From Tigriopus japonicus (Eukaryota > Arthropoda > Copepoda > Harpacticoida > Harpacticidae): a DNA stretch of 64,000 nucleotides. The stretch lies in the NCBI GenBank assembly GCA_010645155.1, contig JAAGOF010000323.1:294981-358980 (forward strand). The letters run 5' to 3'. Below, piece after piece: positions 1-14,547 of this stretch. The position numbers and the translations under genes are program-made. The notes below the pieces were generated by a model. It saw nothing but the letters and a program-made list of their open reading frames with translations, was not told where the DNA came from and searched no databases. The first letter of the stretch is position 1, and every line of letters starts with the position of its first letter.

Positions 1-394
1 ACAACACAACACAGCACTTAGTCTAAACCGGTCCGTAATTCATGAGCAACGCAAAAGACGTGTGCTCACGACGACAGACGAGAAGAGACTGAAATTACTG
101 AAAGAACTGAAATTCACTTTCTTATGTGATCTCTCATCTTCCATTGATTTTGAAGAAGGGAAAAATTGCTTTCCATATAATTGATATGCATAAAAAAGCT
201 TTAGCAAATGGTTTATTTCTTAACATAAAGCATAATAAACACACCAATGCACTTCACTGCATTTGTCGACACAAAAAAACCATGCATGGCGCTTTAAAAT
301 TATATTTTGTCTGAAGTGAGAAATGCGTACAACAATTGTTAAGTCATAAAACACATGAAAAGATAATAGGCCCCAAAAATTTCCCTTTTTTTCT
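1..394. other. 3' flank of the first cathepsin L gene
   Basis: No protein gene is visible here. The part next to position 395 is the probable 3' UTR of the minus-strand cathepsin gene, and a minus-strand AATAAA lies about 180 bp past its stop codon. The remainder is AT-rich and unremarkable, and the open frames are short and lack family features. Confidence 0.6.
212..217 (-). terminator. Polyadenylation signal AATAAA
   Basis: The plus strand reads TTTATT, which is AATAAA on the minus strand. It lies 178-183 nt downstream of the stop codon of the cathepsin L gene at 395-2088, a suitable distance for its poly(A) signal. No cleavage site can be seen directly. Confidence 0.5.
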
Positions 395-2088
<1,694 letters not shown>

Positions 2089-2561
2089 TATGGAAAAAAA
2101 TTCGCCTGAAAAATTGTGCAGCAGTCAAAGCCCGAACCTGAACTGAAACTTGCGAGGACTTTTAGGGCATCTGCACTTTGCTCCGTTGTTTGTTTCGTTG
2201 GACCCCACGTAGGTAAGTGGATGAGCATCACCGGCCAAAAGGAGTACAGATAGGGTGTTTTGGTTAGTTGCAAGCCAATCGATCCCCACCCCTTTCAATA
2301 CCCGACGGATAGGTTTAGGGGTTAAGTTTTGGGTCACATCTTTCTTCTTTGTTCAAAGAAAAGGATTGATGTTTGTTTTCGGATTTAAGGGTGGGATTTT
2401 CATGGTTGGAGATGAACTTTGGCGTTTGAGGTCACGAGCACATGATTCCTAGGTTACTCGTAACATCGAAAAACTCGACAAAAAAACTGGGCTTATTGAA
2501 CACATCGGAAAAGTGGGTTTAGGAATGTTCAGAACACAACAAACTGGGGATGCGGAAAACT

Positions 2562-2661
2562 GAGGCTAGTTTTTAAGACCCAAAGATCGATCTCAAGATC
2601 GGACTTATAGTACTATAGTACGATCTTGAGATCGATTATTTGCGTCTAAAAAACTAGCCTC
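2562..2661. repeat. 100-bp imperfect inverted repeat (hairpin)
   Basis: A perfect 16-bp pair of arms (ATCGATCTCAAGATCG at 2586-2601 and its reverse complement at 2621-2636) sits inside outer arms beginning GAGGCTAGTTTTT (2562) and ending AAAAACTAGCCTC (2661). The two halves are about 40 nt each around a 19-nt centre. This is the shape of a fold-back element or a very small MITE. No target-site duplication was clear. Confidence 0.75.
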
Positions 2662-2665
2662 TGGT

Positions 2666-2699
2666 TACATTGGAAAAGTAAGTACATTGGAAAAGTAAG
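2666..2699. repeat. 17-bp direct tandem duplication
   Basis: The 17-mer TACATTGGAAAAGTAAG occurs twice back to back, at 2666-2682 and 2683-2699, directly next to the hairpin ending at 2661. It is probably a replication-slippage product. Confidence 0.85.
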
Positions 2700-3105
2700 C
2701 GAAGCGGTAAACTGAGCACTGGAGAATAGTAGGTCCAAAAATCAAACAGTGTTTTTGAAAACTTGCCTTACTTTGTTTTACCTCCTAATGTAAAAATTGA
2801 CGACTGCATTATTCCTCATGTCTAAAATTGTTTTTATTTCAAAACTTCAGATTCAATAAATTTATTTATCAAGCCATTATCAAGATTTCAGGTTTTGAGT
2901 GATAATCAGTTGTGTCCTCATCTTGAATTCAATTTTGGTAGTATCCGAACCATGTTAGGTGTACAAAACCCGTTGTTCTGACGTACCTAGTTTTTTAAAA
3001 CAAAAAAAATCATTTACATTAGTTCAAACTTTTCATTTTCATTTTTTGATAAAGTCTTGGAAAATGAAAACTCTCTTTAGTATTTTTTATTAGTTTGTAA
3101 TAAGT

Positions 3106-3644
3106 AGGGCCCGGAAAAATATTTGCAAAAAAGTGACAAAATATCCAATATATATTTTCTTCAAAAGGCCAAAATATTTGGAAAGAAGCCGGATATTTAA
3201 AAAATATTTTTTGACAAGGCCATTATTTGGTATGTTTGTCTTTGTACATCCATTTTCCAATTTTTTTCTGGTGAATTTGATGTAATTGGCCGTTTTTGGA
3301 GGCCTACTTGAATGTAATTGATTCAAAATACAATTTTCAGTTTTCCTCAATAGATGGCACAATTCTTTTGTGTATTACAGTAGTTTTGGTTGTGAATGTC
3401 AAATTTCAGGACAAATGCGATTTTGTAGAGGTTTTTGTATTTTGGGTTCATTTTTGGTAAGCCCTATTAAGCATTGAATTTTACATTTATTTCCTAAATT
3501 TTGCTTGAAATATTTTTTTGACTCAAATATTCGAGAAAATATTTATTCTTTCCATGAAAAAGCCAAAATATTTAAAAGAAATGAGGAAAAACGGATAAAT
3601 ATTTTTGAAAAAAATATGTTTAAAAAAAATTATTTCCGGGCCCT
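3106..3644. mobile_element. Non-autonomous TIR element (MITE-like)
   Basis: The left end AGGGCCCGGAAAAATATTT at 3106 is mirrored at the right end by ...ATTTCCGGGCCCT, finishing at 3644. The inner arms are an imperfect inverted series of AAATATTT-type words. If the element starts at GGGCCC, both sides are flanked by TA, which fits a TA target-site duplication as in Tc1/mariner-type MITEs, although two bases are weak evidence. The 0.54-kb interior has no transposase, so the element would depend on one supplied elsewhere. It lies between the two cathepsin L copies. Confidence 0.65.
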
Positions 3645-3982
3645 AGTGATAAGTTTCAAAATGTCTGGTTTCACAAATGGCTTTTTTCTCATGGGCCTCA
3701 GATCTTTTCGATCACCATCCTATTTTGATTGCTCGAAACTTTTCGTCTTAATTGGGCTCTGGTTAAAAAATTAAAACCGTTTTTACAATTAGAGTTACCA
3801 TTCTGAACAAAAAATCCCCGCAAATAACTTGTTTGCAAACTACTATAAGACCAATTGATAAATTTAAAATATTTTATTCCAGCACAATTTATCAATGGAT
3901 ATGTTGGCGAGCAAGACTTCAAACCTCACGACAAAAGGACAAAAAGAAAACGAGTGGATTTTTGGGTGGAAACGATTTCCAA

Positions 3983-3988
3983 TTTATT
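3983..3988 (-). terminator. Polyadenylation signal AATAAA
   Basis: TTTATT on the plus strand reads AATAAA on the minus strand, about 125 nt past the stop codon of cathepsin L copy 2 (stop at 4113-4115). It is a plausible end for that transcript. Confidence 0.55.
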
Positions 3989-4112
3989 ATAAATCAGAAT
4001 CGTTGAAAGTGTTTCATCATATTTGCGTGCACTCCGTTTCACATTGAGCAAAACTAAACAAGAAAACAGGTACGAAACAACAAAGGCCCCCATGAAAAAG
4101 ACCCATTTGTGT

Positions 4113-5333
<1,221 letters not shown>

Positions 5334-5432
5334 GATGGACCAACTTCTTACGAACTGATCAATTTCAGAGTGAATGTGCTAATGTCAAGGGCCAATTGCC
5401 AACTGATGGGAAATGTTGGGAAACGGTTCTAA

Positions 5433-5440
5433 TTTAAATA
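5433..5440 (-). promoter_or_regulatory. TATA-like box of cathepsin copy 2
   Basis: The minus strand reads TATTTAAA about 100 nt upstream of the start codon of the cathepsin gene (ATG at 5333-5331). Transcription would start near 5405-5410 and give a 5' UTR of about 70 nt. No such box was found before copy 1. Confidence 0.45.
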
Positions 5441-7171
5441 GGCGGAAATGTATACTGATGCCCTAAAATGCGCTTTCGTAACTTTCCGTGGTCAAAGGGC
5501 ATTTCCCGGCCGTCAAATGTTTGTTGTAGCAAATACGTGTAGCTCAATACATATCAGAAATAGGGGTAGCGCTATTGAAACCCTCCTTCATTGGATTGTC
5601 ATCATACCAATAAATGCTAGACAGCGCTCGGTTTCGTCATATTTAGAAGGATCTAGGAGAGGAAAGCTCCAGTTCACCCCTTTATTAAGCTGAGGGTTTG
5701 GATGCGGTATGGCTTCTTCATCTACCAATAGGCGTGTTTGGTAGTGTTAGCGCCTTCTGTCAAGAGTGCAGTTGGGTGCAGGAGAACTCGACGAAAATGA
5801 CTCGATGCAATCTCATCAATGAATTGTGGATCTAGCGATTTAGAAATGGGGCAAAACTTGCAGCTATGATGTGTTTTGTTGGTAAAAAAAAGCATTTTTT
5901 GTAATAACCTTCATCATCACAACTCATTCTATTTTCATTTATGGTATGTTTAGAATGTTTCCAATCATGTCATAAAAATTGTGTAGCCATTGATCTCAAT
6001 GAGATGCTTTATGGACGTTTATCGTTTGAAAAGCTGTAAGACCTAACTCGTTCATATCCTCAGATTAAATCTTTTATCTAGAGACCTAAAATACTAAATG
6101 CATATTTTGGGTTTTGGTTTGTGACAAAAATATGTTAAAACCTAGATATATGTTCGAAATCGAGTATTTTTGGATCTACTATTGACTGTAAAGCATTCAA
6201 ATGGAAATATTGTCGGCTGAAACATTATTGTTCCATCAAGAGATATTGTTTTATCAACAGACTTTATCAACTGAATGCATGATCCAACCAACAGTAAAAA
6301 ACATTCTTTAATTAAGAGTTACTCTCATGCCCAGCGTTGATTTCCGTAGCTAGGAGCTCTTGCGAAGTCATTTATGAACCCAAAAGAAGAAAAACGTCAT
6401 AGTAGAAGATTTTGTTCCAATTACCCAATATGTCCTCCTTTCACAGAAGTCTTGTCTAATTTTAATCCTTGGTCCCGTGAGAATTCATTCCAGAGACCGG
6501 CAATGATCAAAAAAGCCGTCCTAAAATAATGGAAAGCGTATGTTCAAAGCTTAAACTGGCATATTCTGGCGAATTGCGCATCAAAAGAACGGAGCCAGTG
6601 CACCCTAACAAAGAACATTTGGGGGTTGTAGTTGTAGTAGTAGTAAATGCCAATTGTCATTAACCCCACCCCCGCCAAGTGAAAAGGGCAGATGGAGCCA
6701 GTTTATGGACCGCTACTGCGTAATTTCTCCCTGACGAAGTTGTTTGTGGGGCTCAGGGAGCAACGAAAAGTTTGATGGCTCTGTGGATGTGGATTTACCC
6801 TGGAGCAAGAAGAAATCGAGTTCTAATGCGAGTATGGAAGGGTTTCCCACTCTTTGACCTCGTGATATACTATGAACTACATACGTTGAAGGGTGAAAAA
6901 GAAGAAATAAGAAACTGACGTGTCAAGCGTATTACCTTTGGCAGATCAGGTTTCGAGCTTTGAGGTTAGCTTTCAGAACTTTTGGGGGAGCAATGTGATG
7001 GAATTGTTCCTTGAGAGACCCCATTGGCTTTCATTAATAGGTGCTCTTTATCCTTAATCTACGTCTTCAGAATAAACGAAAAATATTTTTCATAACGTGA
7101 CATATTTTTCCGTTCACTTGTATCAGATCATTTTTATTGAAACATCTAATACAATTCTCCATGCTTCAGAT
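5441..7171. other. Non-coding spacer
   Basis: No open frame here has family features, repeated structure or splice-compatible extension. The first few hundred bases probably carry upstream promoter sequence for cathepsin copy 2. I see nothing else in it. Confidence 0.5.
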
Positions 7172-7422
7172 CAGAGGTCGGCAACTGGTAGGCTTCGGCC
7201 CACGTGTGGGCCCAAGGGTGATCGTTGGTGGGCCCACGAGCAGTGAGGGAAATCCCAAATAATGGGCTCATGGGACATCCATAGTACTGTACTTGTGGGC
7301 CCAGAGGTCTCTTTGATCGTTAATTTGTGACTCATGAGCCTTCCACCATCTGTATGGTTGGCCCCGCAGTCACCGAACCAAATTTGGTGGGCCTTGACAT
7401 AAAAACAGTTGCCGACCCCTGC
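7172..7422. mobile_element. hAT-type miniature inverted-repeat element
   Basis: The element starts CAGAGGTCGGCAACTG and ends with CAGTTGCCGACCCCTG, a 16-bp terminal inverted repeat with one mismatch. CAGNGGTCGGCAAC is the classic end of a widespread animal hAT MITE group. The 8-bp flanks CTTCAGAT and CTTTACAC match at five of eight positions, consistent with an aged target-site duplication. The interior repeats GTGGGCCC-like words several times in both orientations and has no transposase, so the element is non-autonomous. An 86-codon open frame spans the element but looks incidental. Confidence 0.85.
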
Positions 7423-10099
7423 TTTACACAATTAGTAATGGGAGAGCTTAGTACTTCAAACTTCCTATCTGATCAGGTCAACTAAACAAAAGTGGGTAAA
7501 GACTTTTGGATTATTTTGGACAATTAAGGACTTTTGCCATTGTGTCTGGTCACAATGGCGTTGGCGTTGGACCTTTGGGAACATTCCAAAACTAGGGACG
7601 ATCAGGTTACTTTTAATGATTTTGTATAGTTATGAAGACATTTTACTCGTCTTTACCAGCTTCTTGAAAACAAACCTTACCGTTTAAGAGGTTCTAGGGT
7701 CGTCTTTTATCCTCTTTATGCCCTCTTCAAGTAAATTCTACTATCCCTCCTTTTTTAAATGTTTTGAACAAGACCCAATAAATACATACATCAAAAATTA
7801 TCCAAGAGCTCACATTTTGTCCAACCCCCTGTGGTTGACGACCCCCAGTGGCTGACGACCCCCTGGTAAAGAGCAATCCGCAAGACTTACTTTTAAGCAG
7901 GTCAACTTTAGTACTCTAATGATCTTTAAGGAGAAATCTAGAACTTGAATATGCTTCACAAGGCTAAACTACAATAGAGCCTAATGAGCCCTTGAACACT
8001 CATAAATTTCGATTTTTTTTTTCTTCATCGCTACAAAAAATGGGTTTCCTGTAAAGAATTTCAATCAAAGAAAAGCAAAAAATGATCCTGGAAACAGGAT
8101 CATTTATGCTTACCCTTATATTACCCTATGATACCCTTACATGAGGGTAGGATTCTGGTCAGCCATGGTTCCAGAAAGTTCACATCATAATCAAAGTGAA
8201 AAAGGGATTAAGAACTGGGTAAACTTAAAGAGGCTTATGTGAAGGAAGCGTCATCAGAACACTAGTATGGCGTGTGAACTCGACGAGTGCTGAGAAACGA
8301 GTGAGAGGTCAGAAGCTGACCAGCTTGTATGCTAGCTGATCGCCACACTAGCAACGGTTTTTGGCTAGCGACGGCGGCGATGTAAGTTGTTCCAAAACCG
8401 GGAGAAAAGTGTGTTAAATCGTTAATTACTCAATATTTTGGAAATAATTCTTCAAAATGATTCTTTCACAGCATATATCTACCTCCTGGATGTTAAAATT
8501 TGTGCTCATTTGTGTGATCGGCCATTTGCAAGCCTTTGTAGTCATGTTTGAAACAAAGCACTTGCTCGTTTTACTACTATGGAGACAAGGAAGTTGGCCC
8601 CAGCGGAAAGAAAAAAAAAGTTGTCACAAAACTGGGCCAGACTATTCCATTGTCCGACTGATCATTCAAAGCTCACGTGCTTAATTTCAACTTGATCGAC
8701 CGAAATGAGAGTAAACTGAAGCATAGAGCAATGAGCGCTCTTTAGACCAAAAAAAAAGAGGACGATTGAAGTGTCAATTTGTTTTTTCCATCCCTACTTT
8801 AAAAGAAAAGAAATTTGTAGGAAAAAGGAATTCAGGGGTGACAGATTCTTCATTTTGGAGAAAGGAACGGTAACTGTAATCCGTTCGTTTCTTCGAGGAA
8901 CTGATAAAATCCTGTGAATAATCAAATTGAAAAAATGGTCCCGCTGAGGCAAAGAAGATGAACGAAATTGAATCATATCAAGAGTAAATGTCCACTGTCT
9001 GTTTTGCACTTATAATATGCAGGAAGTCTCTTAAGCTTTCTATCGTAAAAAAATAGATGATCACTTTGGAAAGGGGAATATCCCCAAGATTAACAGGATC
9101 CCAAAGCTTGATTTTTTACATCTGAAAATGGGATAAACGGGATTTTCAAAACTCTTTCAAAAATTGATTCTTTATGCGATCAAGGGACAGGTTTTTCTAA
9201 TTGAAAACGGTATTTTCAAAAACATATACAATTTGTAGGGTTTCAAGAAGATAATATAACAAAAACGAAGTAGTAAATGTCTCCCAAGGATATTGTAAAT
9301 TCAATTTTTCGAAATTCAATGTAAGACCTCTTAGCCTAGAACAAAATTAAAGCTGACTGCACCAGACTTCAAAAACGAAGCTGAATTATTCCATAGATAT
9401 AATTATTATTGTACTTAATTTTTCATTGCCCAAGCTACTTTCTGTGGTGTTTACCTTTTTTGGCAAAAAAAAATTCGTAGAAAACCCATCGTCCCAAAAT
9501 GTCCATCATATCATCGTAAAAACTCTCCAATTTCCATCCAATCACAACCATTTCTCAATTAAACGTTGATTGTCGTGCATTGTAAAGCACAAATGATCGC
9601 ATTAAAAAAAGGATTTCAAATCTTGATTTGAGCATTTTTAAGAGATGATGTATTTGCTATTTTTGTTGAAAACGTAATAGCATTGGCTTAACTGATTTAT
9701 GATTGATGATTGATAACAAATCCTGCAAGGTCAAATTGACATGGGAAGGCATTTTACCTCAAAAATTATAACTGATAAGAATTGATAAGAAAAGTAGATC
9801 TTAACGTTGATTTTTTACCGAGGTTGTGAGTTTTTTCAAATAAAATATTGTTCCGTGGAAATCACAATATAATTCTCCATTATTGTGATGTAATCTTAAT
9901 GAAAGATGGCATTAACAGTAGCTTTCAATTGAAAAAAACAATGCTTGCTAGGATAGCGTCAGCCTGATTTCCTCAACAATCGCTAATTCAGGCACTGAAA
10001 TAATCTACTACTTAAAATATCATTAGTCTGATCTTCGAGATGATTTTCCTTGTCGCACGGAAAAAAGGAGTCGGACAGAAAATCAATCCGAAATATTAA
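7423..10099. other. Non-coding spacer with a small hairpin
   Basis: This is AT-rich sequence with no supported gene. It contains a perfect hairpin at 8080-8105 and a short pair of near-identical GACGACCCCC words around 7840-7865. The end near 10100 is the likely 3' UTR of the TCAIM gene. Confidence 0.5.
8080..8105. repeat. Perfect 11-bp hairpin with 4-nt loop
   Basis: AAATGATCCTG at 8080-8090 is followed by the loop GAAA and the exact reverse complement CAGGATCATTT at 8095-8105. No T-run or gene end adjoins it, so its role is unknown; it may be chance or a transposon remnant. Confidence 0.7.
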
Positions 10100-10105
10100 T
10101 TTATT
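10100..10105 (-). terminator. Polyadenylation signal AATAAA
   Basis: The minus strand reads AATAAA about 200 nt downstream of the TCAIM stop codon (10303-10305). It is the nearest canonical hexamer and a likely end of that transcript. Confidence 0.5.
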
Positions 10106-10302
10106 TGGTAAATGGTATTCATATTATCCTGACAAACGTCTCATTCCTACTCACTAATGCATTATTTCTGGCATCTGTAAAGTTCACAACCTGAGGTTCT
10201 CACTACTCGTTTCCCAACAACGCTAAAAAAGCTTTCATTCAATAGGAAGCAGTATTTACGGTTCTGGAATCAGGGTCATCCCAGAAATTATGGGCTCAGA
10301 GA

Positions 10303-11739
10303 TCAATCGTCATGGTACTTCCAATTATAAGGTATGACAATGGTTCCATCTGATTCCACAGAGTAGTAACGATCCACAAGGATATGGTTCCCATGGGTCA
10401 GATGTCGGATATGAGCCGAATACTGCATTAAGCGTGTGCAGCACTCAATCATGCTCTGACTAGTGATCCCAACGTCTTTTTCCAATTTAACCAAACCCAA
10501 TGCTAAAGCACACTCTTCCATGATATCCAACTCTTTTTGGGCGAGATGTTCCGCCTGATCGAGTCTTTGTCTGGCTTGATCCATGTTCTCAGACATGAAT
10601 TCCACCAGCCGAAAAATGGCAATGTTACATGGAAGAATCATTTGGCCGGTAGCCGTTAACATCAGAGGCGATGAAGAGTTCTCGAGACAGATTTCCAAGT
10701 GTTCCAAAGAGTCTGGCCAATGACTAGGGAACCGTTTACTTGTGCGATAGTCATTGATGGAAGTCATTAGTCTGCGGAGCCGTTGTCGGTAATCATCCAC
10801 ACTGGTGATAGCTTGAAACTTCTTCCGAACAACCTTAACACCAAGCAAGGCCTGCGAAAGGGCCTTTTCTACTCTGGGGATATGCTTGAGGACCTGTTCC
10901 TCATCTGGGATTTCTTTAAGCTTTTGCTGCCAATTATGGGCCACTTCTCCACTATATAAAACGATCTCACCTTGGAGACTAAGGCCGCTGAAGTTGCCAA
11001 AAACCACGGTCTTCTCTTTGACAATGGCTGCCATGGCAGGATCACTCTCACAAATGGATCGGAAACTCGTCAGACTATTGCGGCAATTATATGGTTTAAG
11101 ATCCCCACCCCAAACAATGTCCTTCAACTTGAAATCATAAATCATGAGGTCCTGCATACGTTCCAATCTCAATCGAAGTGGCTCGATCTTCTCAAAATTA
11201 GCTCGGGCTCGTTCAACATTCCGATTGAGAAACACATCCAAAGGATTCCGGGCATCATTGGCACTTCGGGTTCGGACTTCATGGAACTGGAAATCAAAGG
11301 CGTCTCCATCAAATTTGGTGACCCGAACTCGATCTTCGGGTTTGTCGACGATACTGTCCACATAGGATGTTGGTAGATTGGCGCCTTTGAGAATGGCAAT
11401 CACTGTTTGACGAACTTGAGGATCCGTAAGTTGGTAAGAAACACGAGAAAGACCACTTCGCGATTTGTTCCGAGATTCTCCGCGTTTGAGAAAGAAGGTA
11501 ACTTTAGCAGATTCGGGTTTGCGTTTCTCTTCAATCAACACATTCAGATAGTTTTTGAGCGATTTCATGGAATGCTCATTCACGGCTTGCTCTTCAGGGA
11601 AAAGGCCAAAGAGATCAGGGTGGACTAGGAAGTAAAAAGGCCTCAAGGCCGTGGAGACCTCGGAGGAGGTCAATGATCTCGATTGGACGCAAATAACTCG
11701 GGATAATCTGGTAGATGCAAGTTGAAGTAATTTAGCCAT
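10303..11739 (-). CDS. TCAIM: TCAIM-like mitochondrial J-domain-related protein
   Basis: This single-exon gene encodes 478 residues, close to the roughly 496 of vertebrate TCAIM (T-cell activation inhibitor, mitochondrial). The first 25 residues are rich in Leu, Arg and Ser with no acidic residue, which is the pattern of a mitochondrial presequence. A J-domain-like segment follows, with LRPFYFLVHPDLFG at about 32-45 including the HPD tripeptide (40-42) that is the functional core of DnaJ co-chaperones. The central and C-terminal parts correspond to the DUF4460/DUF4461 architecture of this family and are largely helical, with a basic stretch near residues 60-75. Vertebrate TCAIM is known as a mitochondrial protein, and work I recall links it with mitochondrial Hsp70 and the 2-oxoglutarate dehydrogenase complex; transfer of that role is inference. 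The start is the first Met and opens the presequence. There is no intron, unlike most neighbours. Confidence 0.88.
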   Translation of the reverse strand: MAKLLQLASTRLSRVICVQSRSLTSSEVSTALRPFYFLVHPDLFGLFPEEQAVNEHSMKSLKNYLNVLIEEKRKPESAKVTFFLKRGESRNKSRSGLSRVSYQLTDPQVRQTVIAILKGANLPTSYVDSIVDKPEDRVRVTKFDGDAFDFQFHEVRTRSANDARNPLDVFLNRNVERARANFEKIEPLRLRLERMQDLMIYDFKLKDIVWGGDLKPYNCRNSLTSFRSICESDPAMAAIVKEKTVVFGNFSGLSLQGEIVLYSGEVAHNWQQKLKEIPDEEQVLKHIPRVEKALSQALLGVKVVRKKFQAITSVDDYRQRLRRLMTSINDYRTSKRFPSHWPDSLEHLEICLENSSSPLMLTATGQMILPCNIAIFRLVEFMSENMDQARQRLDQAEHLAQKELDIMEECALALGLVKLEKDVGITSQSMIECCTRLMQYSAHIRHLTHGNHILVDRYYSVESDGTIVIPYNWKYHDD

Positions 11740-12700
11740 GCTTTGATAAAAAGAGGGATGACGTAATGGAGGGGAAAGAGTTTTGCGGATCGTTTAAGAT
11801 ATCATATTGACGCCAAATGTAAAGGATATTCAACAAAAATGAGTTTTCTTTTGTCGGTAGTAATGGCCGACGGAGAGAAACTTCACATTGTCAATTCTTG
11901 ATTGAGTTTCTTTGTCGGAGAATGTGTCTTGTTTTTGTTGTGTCTGCTCCTTTTTCTTATCAGCTGACTTTATTCCAGCGTCAACAACAATGTTTCTCCT
12001 GTCACATGATGGAATTTGGAATGAATGTTTAACCCAGGGTAATAAAGATAATTTTGTATCGCAATTGAGATTATCAACTTAAAACAATCAGAGAAGGGTA
12101 GTCGTAACTGAAAACGAAATTTAAAATACAACCAAAACTCCGAAAAGAAAGTTTGTTTAAGTTTCATTTTTCAATTTGGCCATTTCTAGGGTGATTTTTT
12201 TAGATCTGTGTTGGTCAAAAATTAATCATCTTTTCTAGTGAGTTCTGAATCTAAAGATCAGTGTCTTTAAAACCTAGGAAACCGGACTATTTCTATAAAT
12301 GTTTAATTTCATGCGGAAGAAACAATATCCAGCCGAAACTGCTTCTATCAATCAAACCAAAGTATCTGGTAACTACTGATGGAAAAAACCAATCTTTCAA
12401 TCTTTCTCACGCGAAGTTGCTAGCTTTAGGTTTGCCATCACCCCTCACATAGTACAACATCTTGCGAAATCAAGAAGCAAGTTCCTTCTATATGGCGCCC
12501 CTGAGCCAAAGACGAATAAAGCAAGGGGTGCCACTTGCGCTCACCTTTAGAAGAAAGCATTTTTCCTCATAGAATTCAACCGACAAATGATAGACGCTGA
12601 AGGCTAATTGGCAGACCTAGCTGGGCAACCTATCGTGAATATGATTGAAGATTGGATTGTTTCCATCACTACTGGTAACTAGTTCACAAGAGAAGGGATC
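11740..12700. other. Spacer upstream of the TCAIM gene
   Basis: The first 100-200 bases after 11739 should hold the TCAIM promoter and 5' UTR. No TATA box or other recognisable site stands out, and no open frame here looks like a gene. Confidence 0.45.
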
Positions 12701-12951
12701 TTATTTTTTTTTTTTTATTGTGGGTGCTAGGGTCGGAGGTTTGAGCCTCGCCTGGCCAGCGAAGCCAGCCATCACATCTTCCAAATCATTTCCGATAGGC
12801 AATCTCGTGTCCTATATCAGATTGGTTCTCCGTCTGTGGGTGTGGATTAGCGTCTAAAAGTTTCCCTGAGAAAGGTCGGGGAGGAGAATCGAACCTGGGA
12901 CCTCTCTCACTACAGGAAACTGCGCTAACCACGACACCACGTCTCCTCCTA
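12701..12951 (-). mobile_element. tRNA-derived SINE
   Basis: Read on the minus strand, the element opens with a tRNA-like head. It has a box A-like word TAGCGCAGTT and a box B word GGTTCGATTC, and a GGAGGAG/CTCCTCC pair resembles an acceptor stem. An unrelated body of about 170 nt follows and ends in an A-rich tail (a T run at 12704-12716 on the plus strand). The T-stem does not pair properly and the length is about 250 nt, so this is not a functional tRNA gene. Head, body and A-tail are the layout of an RNA polymerase III retroposon. No target-site duplication was found. Confidence 0.7.
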
Positions 12952-14547
12952 TTTGGATTGCGAAAAAAGATAACGGTCCTTTAACGAACGGCTGATTGGG
13001 AGGTCACAGGACATAAGAATTGGAGGTCACCGTACTAATACAGCTCCCAAAGTTGAATCTTGACGCAAAAGTTTGGCACATTTTCGAACTTTTCAATAAA
13101 TACTGGACACGTAAACTCGGAAATTTTGAGTCACGAAGCTCCAAGGCTGCACGGGTTTTCTATTTCAGTGGTTGCGCTTAAATGACGCTCTCAAGGCACC
13201 GACTAAAGAAGCTCATGGGAAAGAGCGTCAACACAGTCAGGTCGTTTGGCTTTTTTGAAGCTTCTAATGTTTGCTGTTGTTGTTGCCAGTATCAATGAGG
13301 AAGTTCAAGTTGTAAGGAAAGTCGATTTTGAAATCAATTAACATAGATCATGTCAGTAAACATTGATCTAGTCATTGGAACATAAACTAAGATGGATTGA
13401 AGCCCTTCCATGAATATTTTTTCAGTCAAAGGCTCCTATTTTTGTATTTTTTTCTCTGCACTTCCCTCTTGTTTGGGTTGTTTAAAGCTTCATGACAAAA
13501 CCACCATCGCTAGTGTTTTGATGACGCTTCTTTCACATGAGATTCTGTAGCACCGACAAAAAGTTCTCATGTGGTATCATTTTCGTGTTTTTCGAGACAT
13601 CGAGACTGAATGTTGAAAAAATGTCTGCACCTCACCCGGTTTTCGCTAACTTTCTTTTTCTTCACCCCAAACAAGGCAAAAGCCTGCTAGCATTTTGATC
13701 CGTTAGGGAAAACACCGGGTGGAAACGGAAACCCTCTAGTTCAGTCAGAATCCTAACGTAAACCGATTTTATATACCGATTATGCCATGTTTATTCTTAC
13801 AGGTTAACCGAGATAAGGACATAATGTTATTTCTTTAATGTTGAGAGTTTGACAGGATATGTTGGCCTTTTTCCGTGATCCAGTTGTTCTCATTCGGGCA
13901 TAAAGTTTGATCCTGTTAGAATAGGAAGGCAAAAAGAAAAGGTTCAAAGAAGATAAATTTGTAATGATATATTGACTTAAATTTCTTTGACGTTGCACAC
14001 GGCCTCGCTGGAGAAAACAACGTATCAATCGGTGAACTTCAAGATACTCCGAAAAGGTTCGTTTAAAAAGCCTTCATTCGCGCCATCCTAAAATTGGTTT
14101 CCGGCCTTGTTTGGGCTGCTACTTTGAAGACCACACTTATTTGGTAGTTTACCAAGAGATCCGATATTTTGACTTGAGTTAGCTAACACTAGAGATGCTT
14201 CAGTACAATAAGCATCTGTAACAATTGCACGTTTCAGATTCCCTTAGTACGCTCTCGACTTTGATATTTCGCATCCCAGGGAGGCGTTTTGAGGCACTCG
14301 AAATACCGAGTTCCAAATTGAGTTTCACCAAAAGGTTCCTAAAATCATTTGTCGAGCGGGCATGAGCCAAGATTAAAGAACCCTTGAAGTCATCGTCTTC
14401 ATTCGAAATATTCATCCAAATGTGCTCCAGTGAAAAGGAGTCAAAGTAATTAAAACGGTATGGTTCGTGTTGTTGGTGTAGTTGTTATTATTAAAGGGGT
14501 TAGTAATAGGGATTTGTGGCGCGAGTATTGTGCGTCCTCGTCCGTAG
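12952..14547. other. Spacer between SINE and CNOT7 gene
   Basis: No supported gene. The part just below 14548 could be 3' UTR of the minus-strand CNOT7 gene if its first poly(A) hexamer is not used. I see no repeat or regulatory element in the rest. Confidence 0.45.

Larger units (their letters stand above)
2089..3105. other. Spacer upstream of cathepsin copy 1
   Basis: This stretch lies upstream of the first cathepsin gene, so its right-hand neighbourhood of 2088 should contain that gene's promoter; no clear TATA box was found. It includes a 100-bp imperfect hairpin (2562-2661) and a 17-bp tandem duplication (2666-2699). I see no coding sequence in it. Confidence 0.5.

Noticed and set aside
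10972..11376. 134-codon plus-strand open frame
   Set aside because: It is antisense to the TCAIM gene; the sense frame has clear family motifs.
12880..12951. Functional tRNA gene on the minus strand
   Set aside because: Box A and box B are present, but the T-stem does not pair and a body plus A-rich tail follow, so a SINE explains it better.
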